Below, in pieces: positions 22,984 through 33,654 of a DNA stretch of 64,000 nucleotides (its first letter is position 1; each line of letters starts with the position of its first letter). Under the pieces are notes generated by a model. That model made no database searches. It was given only the letters and a program-made list of their open reading frames with translations, and was not told where the DNA came from. The stretch spans positions 30,227,698 through 30,291,697 of the forward strand of contig NC_083577.1 of NCBI RefSeq assembly GCF_027579695.1, given 5' to 3'. This stretch comes from Neoarius graeffei (Eukaryota; Chordata; Actinopteri; Siluriformes; Ariidae). A program made the position numbers and the translations under genes.

Positions 22984-25706
22984 CTAACCCTGGGGTGCCA
23001 TGGTAACGGCCCGCGGGCCGGATATGGCCCGATTGGTCATCACATCCGGCCCGGTGGTTCGTCTCGTCTTCTTCCGCTTATCCGGGTCGCGGAGGCAGCA
23101 TACTCCGGGTCGCGGAGGCAGCAGTCTAAGCATGGAAGCCCAAACTTCCCTTTCCCCAGACACCTCGGCCAGCTCCTCGGGAAGAACACCAAGGCGTTCC
23201 CAGGCCAGCCGAGAGACATAGTCCCTCCAGCGTGTCCTGGGTCTTCCCCGGGGCCTCCTCCCAGGGGGACATGCCTGGAACACCTCCCCAGGGAGGCGTC
23301 CAGGAGGCATCCGAAAAAGATGCCCGAGCCACCTCAGCTGGTTCCTCTCGATGTGGAGGAGCAGCGGCTCTACTCCGAGCTCCTCCCGAGTGACTGTGCT
23401 TCTCACCCTATCTCTAAGGGAGCGCCCAGCCACCCTGCGAAGGAAACTCATTTCAGCCGCTTGTATCCGCGATCTTGTTCTTTCGGTCATTACCCAAAGC
23501 TCATGACCATAGGTGAGAGTCGGAACGTAGATCGACCGGTAAATTGAGAGCTTCGCCTTTTGACTCAGCTCCTTCTTCACCACGACGGACCGGTAAAGCG
23601 ACCGCATCACTGCGGAGGCTGCACCGATCCGCCTGTCGATCTCACGCTCCATCCTTCCCTCACTCGTGAACAAGATCCCGAGATACTTAAACTCCTCCAC
23701 TTGAGGCAGGACTTCTCCACCAACCTGGAGAGGGCAAGCCACCCTTTTCCGGTCGAGAACCATGGCCTCGGACTTGGAGGTGCTGATTCTCATCCCAGCC
23801 GCTTCACACTCGACTGCAAACCGCCCCAGTGCATGCTGAAGGTCCTGGTTTGAAGAAGCCAACAGGACAACATCATCCGCAAAAAGCAGAGATGAAATCC
23901 TGTGGTTCCCAAACAGGATTCCTTCCGGCCCCTGGCTGCGCCTAGAAATTCTGTCCATAAAAATTATGAACAGAACTGGTGACAAAGGGCAGCCCTGACG
24001 GAGTCCAACATGCACTGGGAACAGGTCTGACTTACTGCCGGCAATGCGAACCAGACTCCTGCTCCGTTCGTACAGGGACCGGACAGCCCTTAGCAAAGAG
24101 CCCCGAACCCCATACTCCCGAAGCACCCCCCACAGAATACCACGGGGGACACGGTCGAATGCCTTCTCCAGATCCACAAAGCACATGTGGACTGGTTGGG
24201 CAAACTCCCATGAACCCTCGAGCACCCTATGAAGGGTATAGAGCTGGTCCAGTGTTCCGCGACCAGGACGAAAACCGCATTGTTCCTCCTGGATCCGAGG
24301 TTCGACTATTGGTCGAATTCTCCTCTCCAGTACCCTGGAGTAAACTTTCCCTGGGAGGCTGAGAAGTGTGATTCCCCTATAATTGGAGCACACTCTCCGG
24401 TCCCCTTTCTTAAAAAGAGGGACCACCACCCCAGTCTGCCACTCCAGAGGCACTGTCCCCGACCGCCACGCGATGTTGCAGAGGCGTGTCAACCAAGACA
24501 GCCCCACAACATCCAGAGACTTGAGATACTCAGGGCGGATCTCATCCACCCCCGGTGCCTTGCCACCGAGGAGCTTGCAAACCACCTCAGTGACTTCGGC
24601 TTGGGTAATGGACGAATCCACCTCTGAGTCATCAGCCTCAGTCTCCTCAGTGGAAGACATGACGGTGGGATTGAGGAGATCCTCAAAGTATTCCTTCCAC
24701 CGCCCGACAATGTCCCCAGTCGAGGTCAACAGCTCCCCACCCGCACTGTAAACAGTGTTGGCAGAGTACTGCTTCCCCCTCCTGAGGCGCCGGACGGTTT
24801 GCCAGAATTTCTTCGAGGCCGACCGATAGTCCTTCTCCATGGCCTCCCCGAACTCCTCCCAGTTCCGAGTTTTTGCCTCCACAACTGCCCGAGCTGCAGC
24901 ACGCCTGGCCTGCCGATACCCGTCGGCTGCCTCAGGAGTCCCGGAGGTCAACATGGCCCGATAGGACTCCTTCTTCAGCTTGACGGCATCCCTTACTTCC
25001 GGTGTCCACCACCGGGTTCGGGGATTGCCGCCACGACAGGCACCGGAGACCTTGCGGCCACAGCTCCGAACAGCTGCGTCCACAATGGAGGTAGAGAACA
25101 TGGTCCACTCAGACTCAATGTCCCCCGCCTCCCTCGGAAGCTGGGAAAAGCTCTCCCGGAGGTGGGAGTTAAAGACCTCCCCAACAGAGTGCTCGGCCAG
25201 ACGTTCCCAGCAGACCCTCACCATACGTTTGGGCCTGCCAGGTCTGTCCAGCTTCCTCCTCCGCCAGCGGATCCAACTCACCACCAGGTGGTGATCAGTT
25301 GACAGCTCAGCCCCTCTCTTCACCCGAGTGTCCAAGACATAGGGCCGGAGATCAGATGAAACGACTACAAAGTCGATCATCGACCTCCGACCTAAGGTGT
25401 CCTGGTGCCACGTGCACTTATGGACACCCCTATGCTCGAACATGGTGTTCGTTATGGACAAACCGTGACTAGCACAGAAGTCCAATAACAAAACACCACT
25501 TGGGTTCAGATCGGGGAGGCCGTTCCTCCCAACCACGCCCCTCCAGGTGTCACTGTCATCGCCCACGTGAGCATTGAAGTCCCCCAGTAGCACAATGGAG
25601 TCCCCAGTCTGAGCACCCCTCAGTACCTCTCCCAGGGACTCCAAGAAGGCCGGATACTGTATACTGCTATTTGGCCCGTAGGCACAAACAACAGCAAGAG
25701 CATGAG
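22984..25706 (-). CDS. Rex3 endonuclease/reverse transcriptase, 5'-truncated, open frame
   Basis: About 900 codons are open without a stop. The N-terminal part is the end of an APE endonuclease ([25 protein letters not shown]). The RT follows with [35 protein letters not shown] and the catalytic [10 protein letters not shown]. The C-terminal part has [20 protein letters not shown]. True LINE coding ends near [11 protein letters not shown] (about 23060); the last 25 codons are read from the hAT end. Loss of the N-terminus makes the copy inactive, but the clean frame points to a recent insertion. Rex3 moves by target-primed reverse transcription. Confidence 0.88.
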
Positions 25707-25708
25707 AC
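23060..25708 (-). mobile_element. Rex3 (RTE clade) LINE, 5'-truncated
   Basis: A reverse-oriented copy of about 2.65 kb. The 3' end reads GCGACCCGGATAAGCGGAAG in sense, typical of Rex3. The 5' end is lost inside the endonuclease at about 25708, where a T run begins. It sits inside the hAT element, between its left terminal region and its transposase gene. Confidence 0.9.
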
Positions 25709-25911
25709 TTTTTTTTTTTTATAATAAATTAATAAAAATCGAATGTTTTGTGTTTTTTTTTTGTAATGATTTTAAATCTAATGTTTCAATTTGATTCCAT
25801 TTTCGTGTAATCCATTGGTTCGTTTTTAGCTGCTCTCTGCTTGCTGCAGCACGTGCAGGTGCAATGACCTGGATTTAATGTAGAGTAGGCTAGTTGTTGC
25901 TCGTTCACAAG

Positions 25912-26665
25912 ATGTTGTCTAAAAAGAGAAAAGTTGACTCTGAGGGTCGCATCTTTCAGGAAAAATGGAGAGAGAAATACTTTTTATGGGAAGTAGGGGG
26001 AAAACCTGTTTGTCTGATTTGTTCACAACAAGTGGCTGTACCGAAGGAATACAATGTCAAAAGACATTACGAGACCCACGCCGACAAATACAGCCAATTC
26101 ACCGGGCAACGCAGGACTGAAAAGCTAAATGAGCTTGCCTCAAACCTTCAAAAACAGCAAGCAGCTTTCTCAGTCTCGAGAGACACATGAAGGTTCGTTT
26201 TAATATCATACATCATCTTCAGTTCTCCTTTAATGTTAAATGCGGCTGTTTTCAAAGAGGGGTGTCTCAATATCTTTGTTGTACATTTTATTTCATGTTG
26301 GGGCAGTGAAGGCGAGCTACATCATCGCGTGGGAGATCGCAAAAGTGTCCAAGCCATTTTCGGAGGGTACATTCGTCAAGGATAAATACGCATCTGTTGG
26401 AATCCAATCTTTCTATCAGTCATTGCCACCAGAGTACCCAATTATCACGGCCTTTGCCGGTAAAATACTCTGTATGTTCGGGACAACATATTTATGTGAA
26501 CAGGCATTTTCAGTAATGAATATTAATAAATCGAAACTGCGTAGTCGTCTGACCCATGGACATCTCAACGATGTCATGAAAATAGCAACTGCCCAGAGTC
26601 TGTCCCCCAATGTCGACAAGCTGGTAAAAAGTAAAAGACTTCTGGCTTCCACATGTAAAATGTAG
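25912..26665 (+). pseudogene. GTF2IRD2-like hAT transposase, internally deleted
   Basis: The first part (25912-26190) starts MLSKKRKVDSEGRIFQEKW and contains a zinc-finger-like CLICSQ...HYETHADKY. After about 115 bp of foreign or intronic DNA the second part (26308-26665) reads VKASYIIAWEIAKVSKPF, then jumps to the C-terminal YLCEQAFSVMNINKSKLRSR dimerisation region. Some 400 residues of the catalytic middle are missing, so this is a deletion derivative. The host gene GTF2IRD2 carries a related domesticated domain; this copy is clearly a transposon remnant. Confidence 0.75.
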
Positions 26666-27357
26666 CTGGTATTTCTCCCCCATGTAACCTTGTGCTGTGT
26701 GCTTGAGGGGGAATAAACAGGATGGGTGTGTGGAAATATATGTGGGACTTGACCAGCAAAGTTAATGTGCCATCTGTAGTTTGTTTTTATTGGTATGTTC
26801 AGTCATATTTGGCTCTTTTAAACTAATGCTACTGGATATTTAGTCACTTGACCTATTGGTGGAATTATTTACCCTGGCACTTCTTTCTTTTGACTCGTTT
26901 AGGCCTACTTGCCAATCGTTTTAATTGGCCTAATTAGGCCTATGCATTGACATGTTTTTGATGTGCAAGATCAATAAATCTGATCTAAGTCATTTACAGT
27001 TTACACTTGTGTTATTTGTGTCTTAGTCCATTTCTGTAGCTTTTTTTTAATAAATGTAGGCTACTTGCATGCTTAGACTGTCACATTTTCAGAGGGTAAA
27101 TTGCTTTTGTCTGCCATGTTATTGTGCGCCTCATTTTGAGGCTATAGCTTTACAATTCCTTTTGGGCGTATAGGCCTTCAAAAATCATATAAAATAATGT
27201 CCTTTTGTTGAGTTAGTGTCTGGTCTTTTCAGGCCAAAAGTGTAATTCGGCCCCCAAGGTCCCACTTGAAAAAAATCTGGCCCCCTTACCAATTTCACCC
27301 TGGCACCCCTGCTTTAAAGAAACCTGAAATCAGGGTGTGATTACTTTTCACAGAAGT

Positions 27358-27369
27358 GAAAGTGAAACT
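27358..27369 (+). promoter_or_regulatory. ISRE-like site upstream of TRIM B
   Basis: GAAAGTGAAACT is identical to the site in copy A, 43 bp before the start codon. It lies in the only 101 bp of TRIM upstream DNA that copy B keeps. Confidence 0.5.
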
Positions 27370-27412
27370 CTGAGCATTCGGACAAGAGAGAACAACAACA
27401 GCAGCAAACAAA

Positions 27413-30400
27413 ATGGCTTCTAAGTTTTCAGAGGAGGATTTCTCCTGTCCTGTGTGCTGTGAAATCTTCAAGGATCCTGTTGTTCTGCACTGCAGTCACA
27501 GTGTGTGTAAAGTGTGTTTGCAGCAGTTCTGGGAGACCAAAGGATCCAGAGAATGTCCTCTTTGTAGGAGGAAGTCATCTATGGATGATCCTCCCATAAA
27601 CCTGGCCTTAAAGAACCTGTGTGAGACTTTCTTACAGGAGAGAAGTCAGAGATCTTCATCAGGGTCTGAAACAGTCTGCAGTCTGCACAGTGAGAAATTC
27701 AAACTCTTCTGTCTGGATCATCAACAGCCGGTGTGTTTGGTGTGTCAGATTTCAAGAAAACACACCAACCACAAATTCTGCCCCATTGATGAGGCAGTAA
27801 CAGACTGTAAGGTAAATAAAACGTACATATGAACTCATGGGTCACATGTGAACAAATGCTGTTGTTCATAATCATGACAATTACTTTGCAATCAGTTTAG
27901 TTCATCTGAGTTCAAATAATATCAAAAACACAGAGACTCCAAGCAGCGTGTTAATTTATTTCAGGAAAAGCTCAAAACTGCACTGAAGCCCCTACAGGAG
28001 AAACTGAAGATATTTAAAAACTGTAAATGGAAATGGAGTCAGACTGCAGAACATATAAAGGTTAGAATCAATAACATGGGTTTGATATTATAATTGTATT
28101 TTGTTTCATTGCATATTCAGTTATGTTTCATTTGATTTTCTCATCACTGTAGATTCAGGCCCAACACACAGAGCATCAGATTAAGGAGGAGTTTGAGAAG
28201 CTTCACCAGTTCCTACGAGATGAAGAGGCAGTCAGGATCACTGCACTGAGAGAGGAAGAGGAGCAGAAGAGTCAGATGATGAAGGAGAAGATTGAGAAGC
28301 TGAGCAAAGATATATTATCTCTTTCAGGCAAAATCAAAGCCATAGAAGTGAAGATGAGAGCTGAAGACGTTTCATTCTTAGAAGTGAGGGTCATTTAGTC
28401 AGTATTTATACTGTGAGAAAATAAAACTTCTTTCCATCATCAGAACATCACATTTCTGTGGTGTAAAAATGTAAATCATATCCACTGATATTTGCTTTGT
28501 TGTTTTATAGAACTACAAGGCCACAGTGAAAAGGTGAATGATGTGCTTCCTGTCTCTCTCATTCTCTGTGTTTCTGAATCCAAACCCACAGCAACACTGA
28601 CTCCTGAATGGTTTTACAGAGCCCAGAGCACACTGCAGCATCCAGAGGAGCTTTCAGGAGCACTGATCCATGTGGCAAAACATCTGGCCAACCTGCAGTT
28701 CAGAGTCTGGGAGAAGATGCAGTACACCGTCCAATACAGTAAGACAATGGCATAGGTTTGGTATTAACATTGGTAGGGACATAAACCCAATGCCAACCCC
28801 CAGTGGCGCCAACTTCAGGTCAACATACCGTAAGAGGGTCACAATATTTTGCTCTGTTGTGTTCCACCAAAAGAGTATCCATCATCGCTTCAAAGTCCAG
28901 ACTTTTAAAATTTGAAGTTCAGAACTATTCATGTTATTCATGAATAATAATAATATGCAGTTCATTGGGCAGCATGGTGGTGTAGTGGTTAGCACTGTTG
29001 CTTCACAGCAAGAAGGTCCTGGGTTCAAGTCCAGCGACCGGCGGGGGCCTTTGTGTGTGGAGTTTGCATGTTCTTCCCGTGTCTGCGTGGGTTTCCTCCG
29101 GGTGCTCCGGATTCCCCCACAGTCCAAAGACATGCAGGTTAGGCTAACTGGTGGCTCTAAATTGATCATAGGTGTGAATGGCTGTTTGTCTCTGTGTTCA
29201 GCCCTGCAATGACCTGGTGACTTGTCCAGGGTGTACCCCGCTTCTCACCCATAGTCAGCTGGGATAGGCTCCAGCTTGCCTGCGACCGTGTACAGGATAA
29301 GCGGTTACATGCTGATTAACTCATTCTACCAATTTGCAAATGTGTTTTACAAGCGAATAACTCATTGACTGTCGGGAGGGTGTATGTTCCTTTCCCTCAT
29401 AAATGGAAGTAAAACACATATGGAGCCTTAAACACTGCGTTCCATGAGGCTGGCAGGGGGAGTCGGCTCTCTTCTGTGGGATCTTTCACTAGTTTTAGAA
29501 TGCTAGTTTAAGCTGATATTTGATTGATCTAACGGTAAAACAGGACGAGGGCTCTAGAACCTTTTTGATACGTTGAACGTTTACAATTTTATTTGGCAAC
29601 AGAATGTATCTGAATTCTGATTGGTTGTTGTATCTGAATTCTGCTTGATTGTTGTATCTGAATTCTGATTGGTTGTTATATTATTGCCCTTCTGTTGTCT
29701 TCTTGAGCCCAGAGCGGAGGGGGGAGGGGGAGGAGGGAGTGACAGGGTTCTACAGAGAAAAGTTTTTAGCCACTGCTTTCAAATGAAGCCCCTCGAGAAC
29801 CAATCAGTTCAGCAGATGTGTGTTCTCGGTATGGGACGTTTTCAAAAGAGAGGCGGGAGGAACCAAACATTTCTGATCCAGAAGGCGGAGTCTGTTTTGC
29901 TTATTACGTGAAAATGTTTGATTTGATTAAAAGCTGTCTGGGCCACGAACAATGTCCACATCACCATCGGGTTGTTGTTGTTTCCATGTGTCATGTTACA
30001 CGAACTTGGTCAGGGCTCTGCAGGTCTTAACTGAAGCACTTCAAATTAGCGGGCTGCTAAAGATTGCAGGCACTTCACAAGCAAGACTCGGTGCAATATT
30101 AGCCAACATTAGCACAGTTTGATATGATTTAATAATGTCTTTGTGACCTTAATGAACACCAGTTGTTGTCAGTGTCAGGTCGGCTTGTTATTTACATGCC
30201 ACACAAACTTAGAAAACAGTCATATTCGTATGTTGTCGTTTTTACACACTGAATAGGAACTGTTGTTAACTGAATAATTTTACAAGCTAATCTAATGTTA
30301 CATTCCTCAAGGACAGTTTGCTAGCTAGCAGCCGGTCACTGTACTGCAACCGCACTTGCTATTTGACATGGTAGCCAGACATGCGTGCTGTTTCCGCAAA

Positions 30401-31131
30401 CACGCCCCCAGAGCGAATATTCATGATCAAATTTTGCATGCTGTTTCGCCCAGTGGAAACCTACAGGAACCATTTGTGTACCGCGATTTTTTTTCTTCAA
30501 TCAGAAATATTGGTCGGGACACGCCCATACCGTCCATACCCAATTCTACACCTATGCAGTAAGACTCTTAATTCTGTGTGTGTTTTCAGCACCTGTAACT
30601 CTGGACCCCAACACTGCTCATCCTGGACTCATTGTATCTGATGATCTGAAAAGTGTGAGACACAGCGATGAGAAACAGAAACTTCCTGATAATCCAGAGA
30701 GATTTGATGAATATTGGTGTATCCTGGGATCTGAGAGCTTTAACTCAGGGACACACTGCTGGGATGTGGAAGTTGGAGACTGTACAGGGTGGATTGTGGG
30801 TGTGATGACAGAATCTGCTCAGAGGAAGGGGGTGATATTCTGCAGAAGTGGAATCTGGTGTGTGCGGTATTATGATGATAAATATTGTGCAGTTTCTACA
30901 CCACATGCATTCACTCAGCTCTCAGTAGCACAGAACCTCCAGAGGATCAGAGTGAAGCTGGACTGGGAGAGAGGAAAACTGTCATTCTCCGACCCTCTCA
31001 CTAACACACACACTTTCACACACACTTTCACACACACATTTACTGATAAATTACTGCCAATCCTAGGTGTTTTTGGTTCCATAAAGATCCTCCCACTTGA
31101 GTGCTCTGTAAGAGTGAATCAGATCAGTTAG
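27413..31131 (+). CDS. TRIM35-like E3 ubiquitin ligase, copy B (six coding exons, intact)
   Basis: Coding exons: 27413-27811, 27965-28060, 28153-28383, 28511-28533, 28620-28738 and 30590-31131, in frame, about 469 residues. RING, B-box, coiled coil and PRY-SPRY are laid out as in copy A. It differs most in the SPRY region ([30 protein letters not shown]), the part expected to contact targets. Exon 3 ends with [16 protein letters not shown], like copy C and unlike copy A. The 5' non-coding exon and promoter seen in A and C are gone: only 101 bp separate the start codon from a hAT terminus, so expression may depend on that hAT DNA. The frame is open, but whether the gene is expressed cannot be told. 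Confidence 0.88.
28968..29308 (+). mobile_element. SINE in TRIM B intron 5, nearly full length
   Basis: Same position as the SINEs in A and C, after GCAGTTCATTG. It keeps the region from GCAATGACCTGG to CCTGCGACCGTG that A and C both lack. Its right duplication has been lost. Confidence 0.9.
29591..29675 (+). promoter_or_regulatory. RFX/NF-Y-like module in TRIM B intron 5
   Basis: TTGGCAACAGAATG followed by three 24-bp units; two contain CTGATTGGTT and the middle one is changed to CTGCTTGATT. An inverted AACCAATCAG lies at 29798-29807. Confidence 0.35.
29921..30409. other. 489-bp segment present only in TRIM B intron 5
   Basis: Copies A (11642) and C (51348) run straight from ATGTTTG to AGAGCGAATATTC, while B has 489 bp between. 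No terminal repeats or coding frame were recognised. It may be an insertion in B, or ancestral DNA lost from the A/C lineage. Confidence 0.7.
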
Positions 31132-31156
31132 CATTGATGTTTTATTCCAGTTCATG

Positions 31157-31162
31157 AATAAA
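31157..31162 (+). terminator. Polyadenylation signal of TRIM B
   Basis: AATAAA is 26 bp after the stop codon. Confidence 0.7.
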
Positions 31163-31607
31163 ATACTGCAGATTAAAAGATTAGTGTTCTTTGTGTAAGT
31201 CTTTTTTCCCCCCTTTTGGAAACCCTGAAGCACAAACTGTGATTTTTTTTCAAGGGGATAAACTCAAAATATTGACAGAATATCTTGAAATAATGAATTA
31301 ACTCAAATAATAAGGTATCTTAAAATATACTATTATGATAGCTTTTGAAAGTATGAGGAAGTCAAAACAATAAGTGAAATAATGACGCACTGTCTTGAAA
31401 TAAGATATTAACTCAAAAATAATGACTTAGCATTTAATTAAAATCACAAAAGTGTTTAAATGCAGAATGAGCTGAAAAGATTATTTAATTTTATTGATGT
31501 ATTTTAAATAGTTTTAAATAAATTGAGAATTTGAAAGCTCATTTCTTTACTGTATTTGTACTTGTTAGTGTTTGCTGTTACTCTTGGATGAAATGTTTAG
31601 CTGTGTG

Positions 31608-31883
31608 CAGTGTTGGGCAAGTTACTTCAAAACTGTTTTGCGTTATTTATTACTTGTTACTGTCATTTTAAAGTAATTTGTTACATTACAATATTACTGT
31701 ATTTAAAATGTAAGGCATTACATTACTATTGCATTACTTTTAAGTTACTCTCACCAAAATAACTGGAAGTATGGATTTGGCAATCTAAATGTAGCTCAAG
31801 ACGCTCAATTTGCTCATCACACATCCAGTGGAAGGTGATGTGGTATCTGACTGAGCTAGGCTTATGGTTAAAAACAGTAGAAT
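31608..31883. mobile_element. Terminal fragment of a second hAT family
   Basis: It starts CAGTGTTGGGCAAGTTACTT, a common hAT terminus, with AAGTTACT/TAATTTGTTAC subterminal repeats. It stops where the next hAT element begins and never resumes. The TRIM B block ends exactly at its first base. Confidence 0.7.
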
Positions 31884-33101
31884 CAGGGCTCTCAAGTTTT
31901 GAAGACAGGCAAGAGTGACATCTGGCCCGGCCCGGCCCGGCCCGGCCTCCATAAGGGGGTCAGAGGGGGCACGGGTTGGACAGGCCGTGGGAATGGGGGT
32001 GTTTCATTTAATAATATTATTTTTAGTTTTGTTGTTGTTATTATTAATTGATCAAACTTGTGGAACAAAAGACTTGACACATGGCACAATTTAACCAAAT
32101 ACAAAGTATTTATTCAAATTTTCTGTGCGTCTTCACAACAAAAATAACAGTTAACTCTATTTTCCCCTCACTTTTGATGTAGGTATATAACACTGGTGTG
32201 TGTGTGTGTGAAAGAGAGAATAGATAGAGATTATGACTAGTGTTTTTTATTGTACATGTTGGTTGCCTTTTTGACTCATCATTTTTGGTGTAGGCTCCCA
32301 TTTAAAACAGTTTGGCTCTAGCCCAGCCATTTTGAGGGTCATAATGGAGGACAATGTCCCGTCTAAAGCCAAGCTGTTGCGTGTCGCTGTTTTGTTTAGC
32401 CCGACCATTGAAAACACCCTCTCAGCATCGACATTTGAATACAGCAGAACTAAAACCAAGGTCGCAATCTTTGACAGCCTTCTAAATTGGTTCAAGCCAG
32501 TCACCTTTGAAAAAAGGAACCAAGGGCCTCTATTACTCAAATGTTTTCCTTTTATCATAATTAGTAATGAGCAAGTCATGTTGTGTGCAAAATATTTCTT
32601 ACCTTGTTCTTTGTTGAGGACATTTTCCCCCAAAACTCCTCAACATCAAATGATGTTGGGTCCTCAGGCATGGCGATGTCTATAAGCCGGTAGTCCATGA
32701 ACTCCTCACTTATTTGGTCCTGCTCTTTGGGGTCGTGATAAGGAAGGAGTCCCTGAAATATGTGTGTACAAGACTGATTAGAATACAGTGAGAGACAGAT
32801 TTGTTTTGTGATCATGACCATTAAACTTAAATAGTATGCGAAAACCCTTGCCTGTCCACAAAATACAAGGCATCTTCAACCCCACACTCTGCTCTCAGCT
32901 GCACATCAACAAATCTTGCGTGTTTCAGGAGAGGATTTGTCAGTGGTAGTTTAGCCATGGCATACTCCACAGCTCTGACTAGGAATGCTAGTGCTGCCTG
33001 CTGGAATTCTTTGGCCTCCTGGGATGTGACGTCTCCAGCCTCAAGAAGTCTGTTGAGCGTGGCTCTGGTGGTGAATCCTACATTGAGTTTTTCTCCTATC
33101 A

Positions 33102-33654
33102 TGCCCCTTTTCCACCAAAGCAGTTCCAGGGCTGGTTCGGGGCCAGTGCTTAGTTTGGAACCGGGTTTTCTGTTTCCACTGACAAAGAACTGGCTCTGGG
33201 GCCAGAAAAACCGGATCCAGGCTAGCACCAACTCTCTGCTGGGCCAGAGGAAAGAACCGCTTACGTCGGGGGGGGGGTGTGTGGCGGAGTTGTTAAGACC
33301 AACAACAATAACAAGACTGCGAAAGATCTCCATTTTTAAGCGACGAGAAGCAGCAGCTGTACAAACGCGAAGTCATCCATTATTATTATTGTTGTTGTTG
33401 TTGCTGCTGCTGCTTCTTCTGCGTTGTTTTTGCTTCGATATTCGCGCCAAGGTTTATGCAAACGTAGCGACGTAACTGACGTATACAGCGACGTAATGAC
33501 GTATACAGCAACGTAATGACGTGGCTTCGCTTAGCACCGCGAGCTATGGAAAAGCAAACTGGTTCTCAGCTGGCTCGCAAGTTGAACGAGTTGTGAACCA
33601 GCAGCAGCACTGGCCCCGAACCAGCCCTGGAACTGCTTTGGTGGAAAAGAGGCA
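33102..33654. mobile_element. MITE with ATGCCYCTTTTCCACC ends
   Basis: About 550 bp with inverted repeats of roughly 50 bp: ATGCCCCTTTTCCACCAAAG at the left, its near-complement at the right, and CGGGGCCAGTGC inside both. A (GTT/GCT)n stretch near 33390 is internal. Superfamily is uncertain because the target duplication is ambiguous. It sits at the start of an exon of the surrounding hAT gene. Confidence 0.75.

Larger units (their letters stand above)
22990..27311 (+). mobile_element. hAT element, GTF2IRD2-like (Charlie-type), with internal deletion and a Rex3 insertion
   Basis: The left end CTGGGGTGCCA and the complement of the right end, CAGGGGTGCCA, are inverted repeats followed inward by GGCCC-rich blocks. 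It carries a decayed transposase (25912-26665) and a Rex3 LINE (23060-25708). The 8 bp on either side (ATCTAACC and CTTTAAAG) do not match, so the flanks were rearranged. Its right end abuts the TRIM B block exactly. Confidence 0.75.

Noticed and set aside
22957-25302. Several + strand frames of 100-200 codons
   Set aside because: Antisense shadows of the GC-rich Rex3 coding strand.
33102-33654. Assignment of the ATGCCCC MITE to Harbinger or hAT
   Set aside because: The duplication can be read as 1 or 3 bp, so the superfamily is left open.
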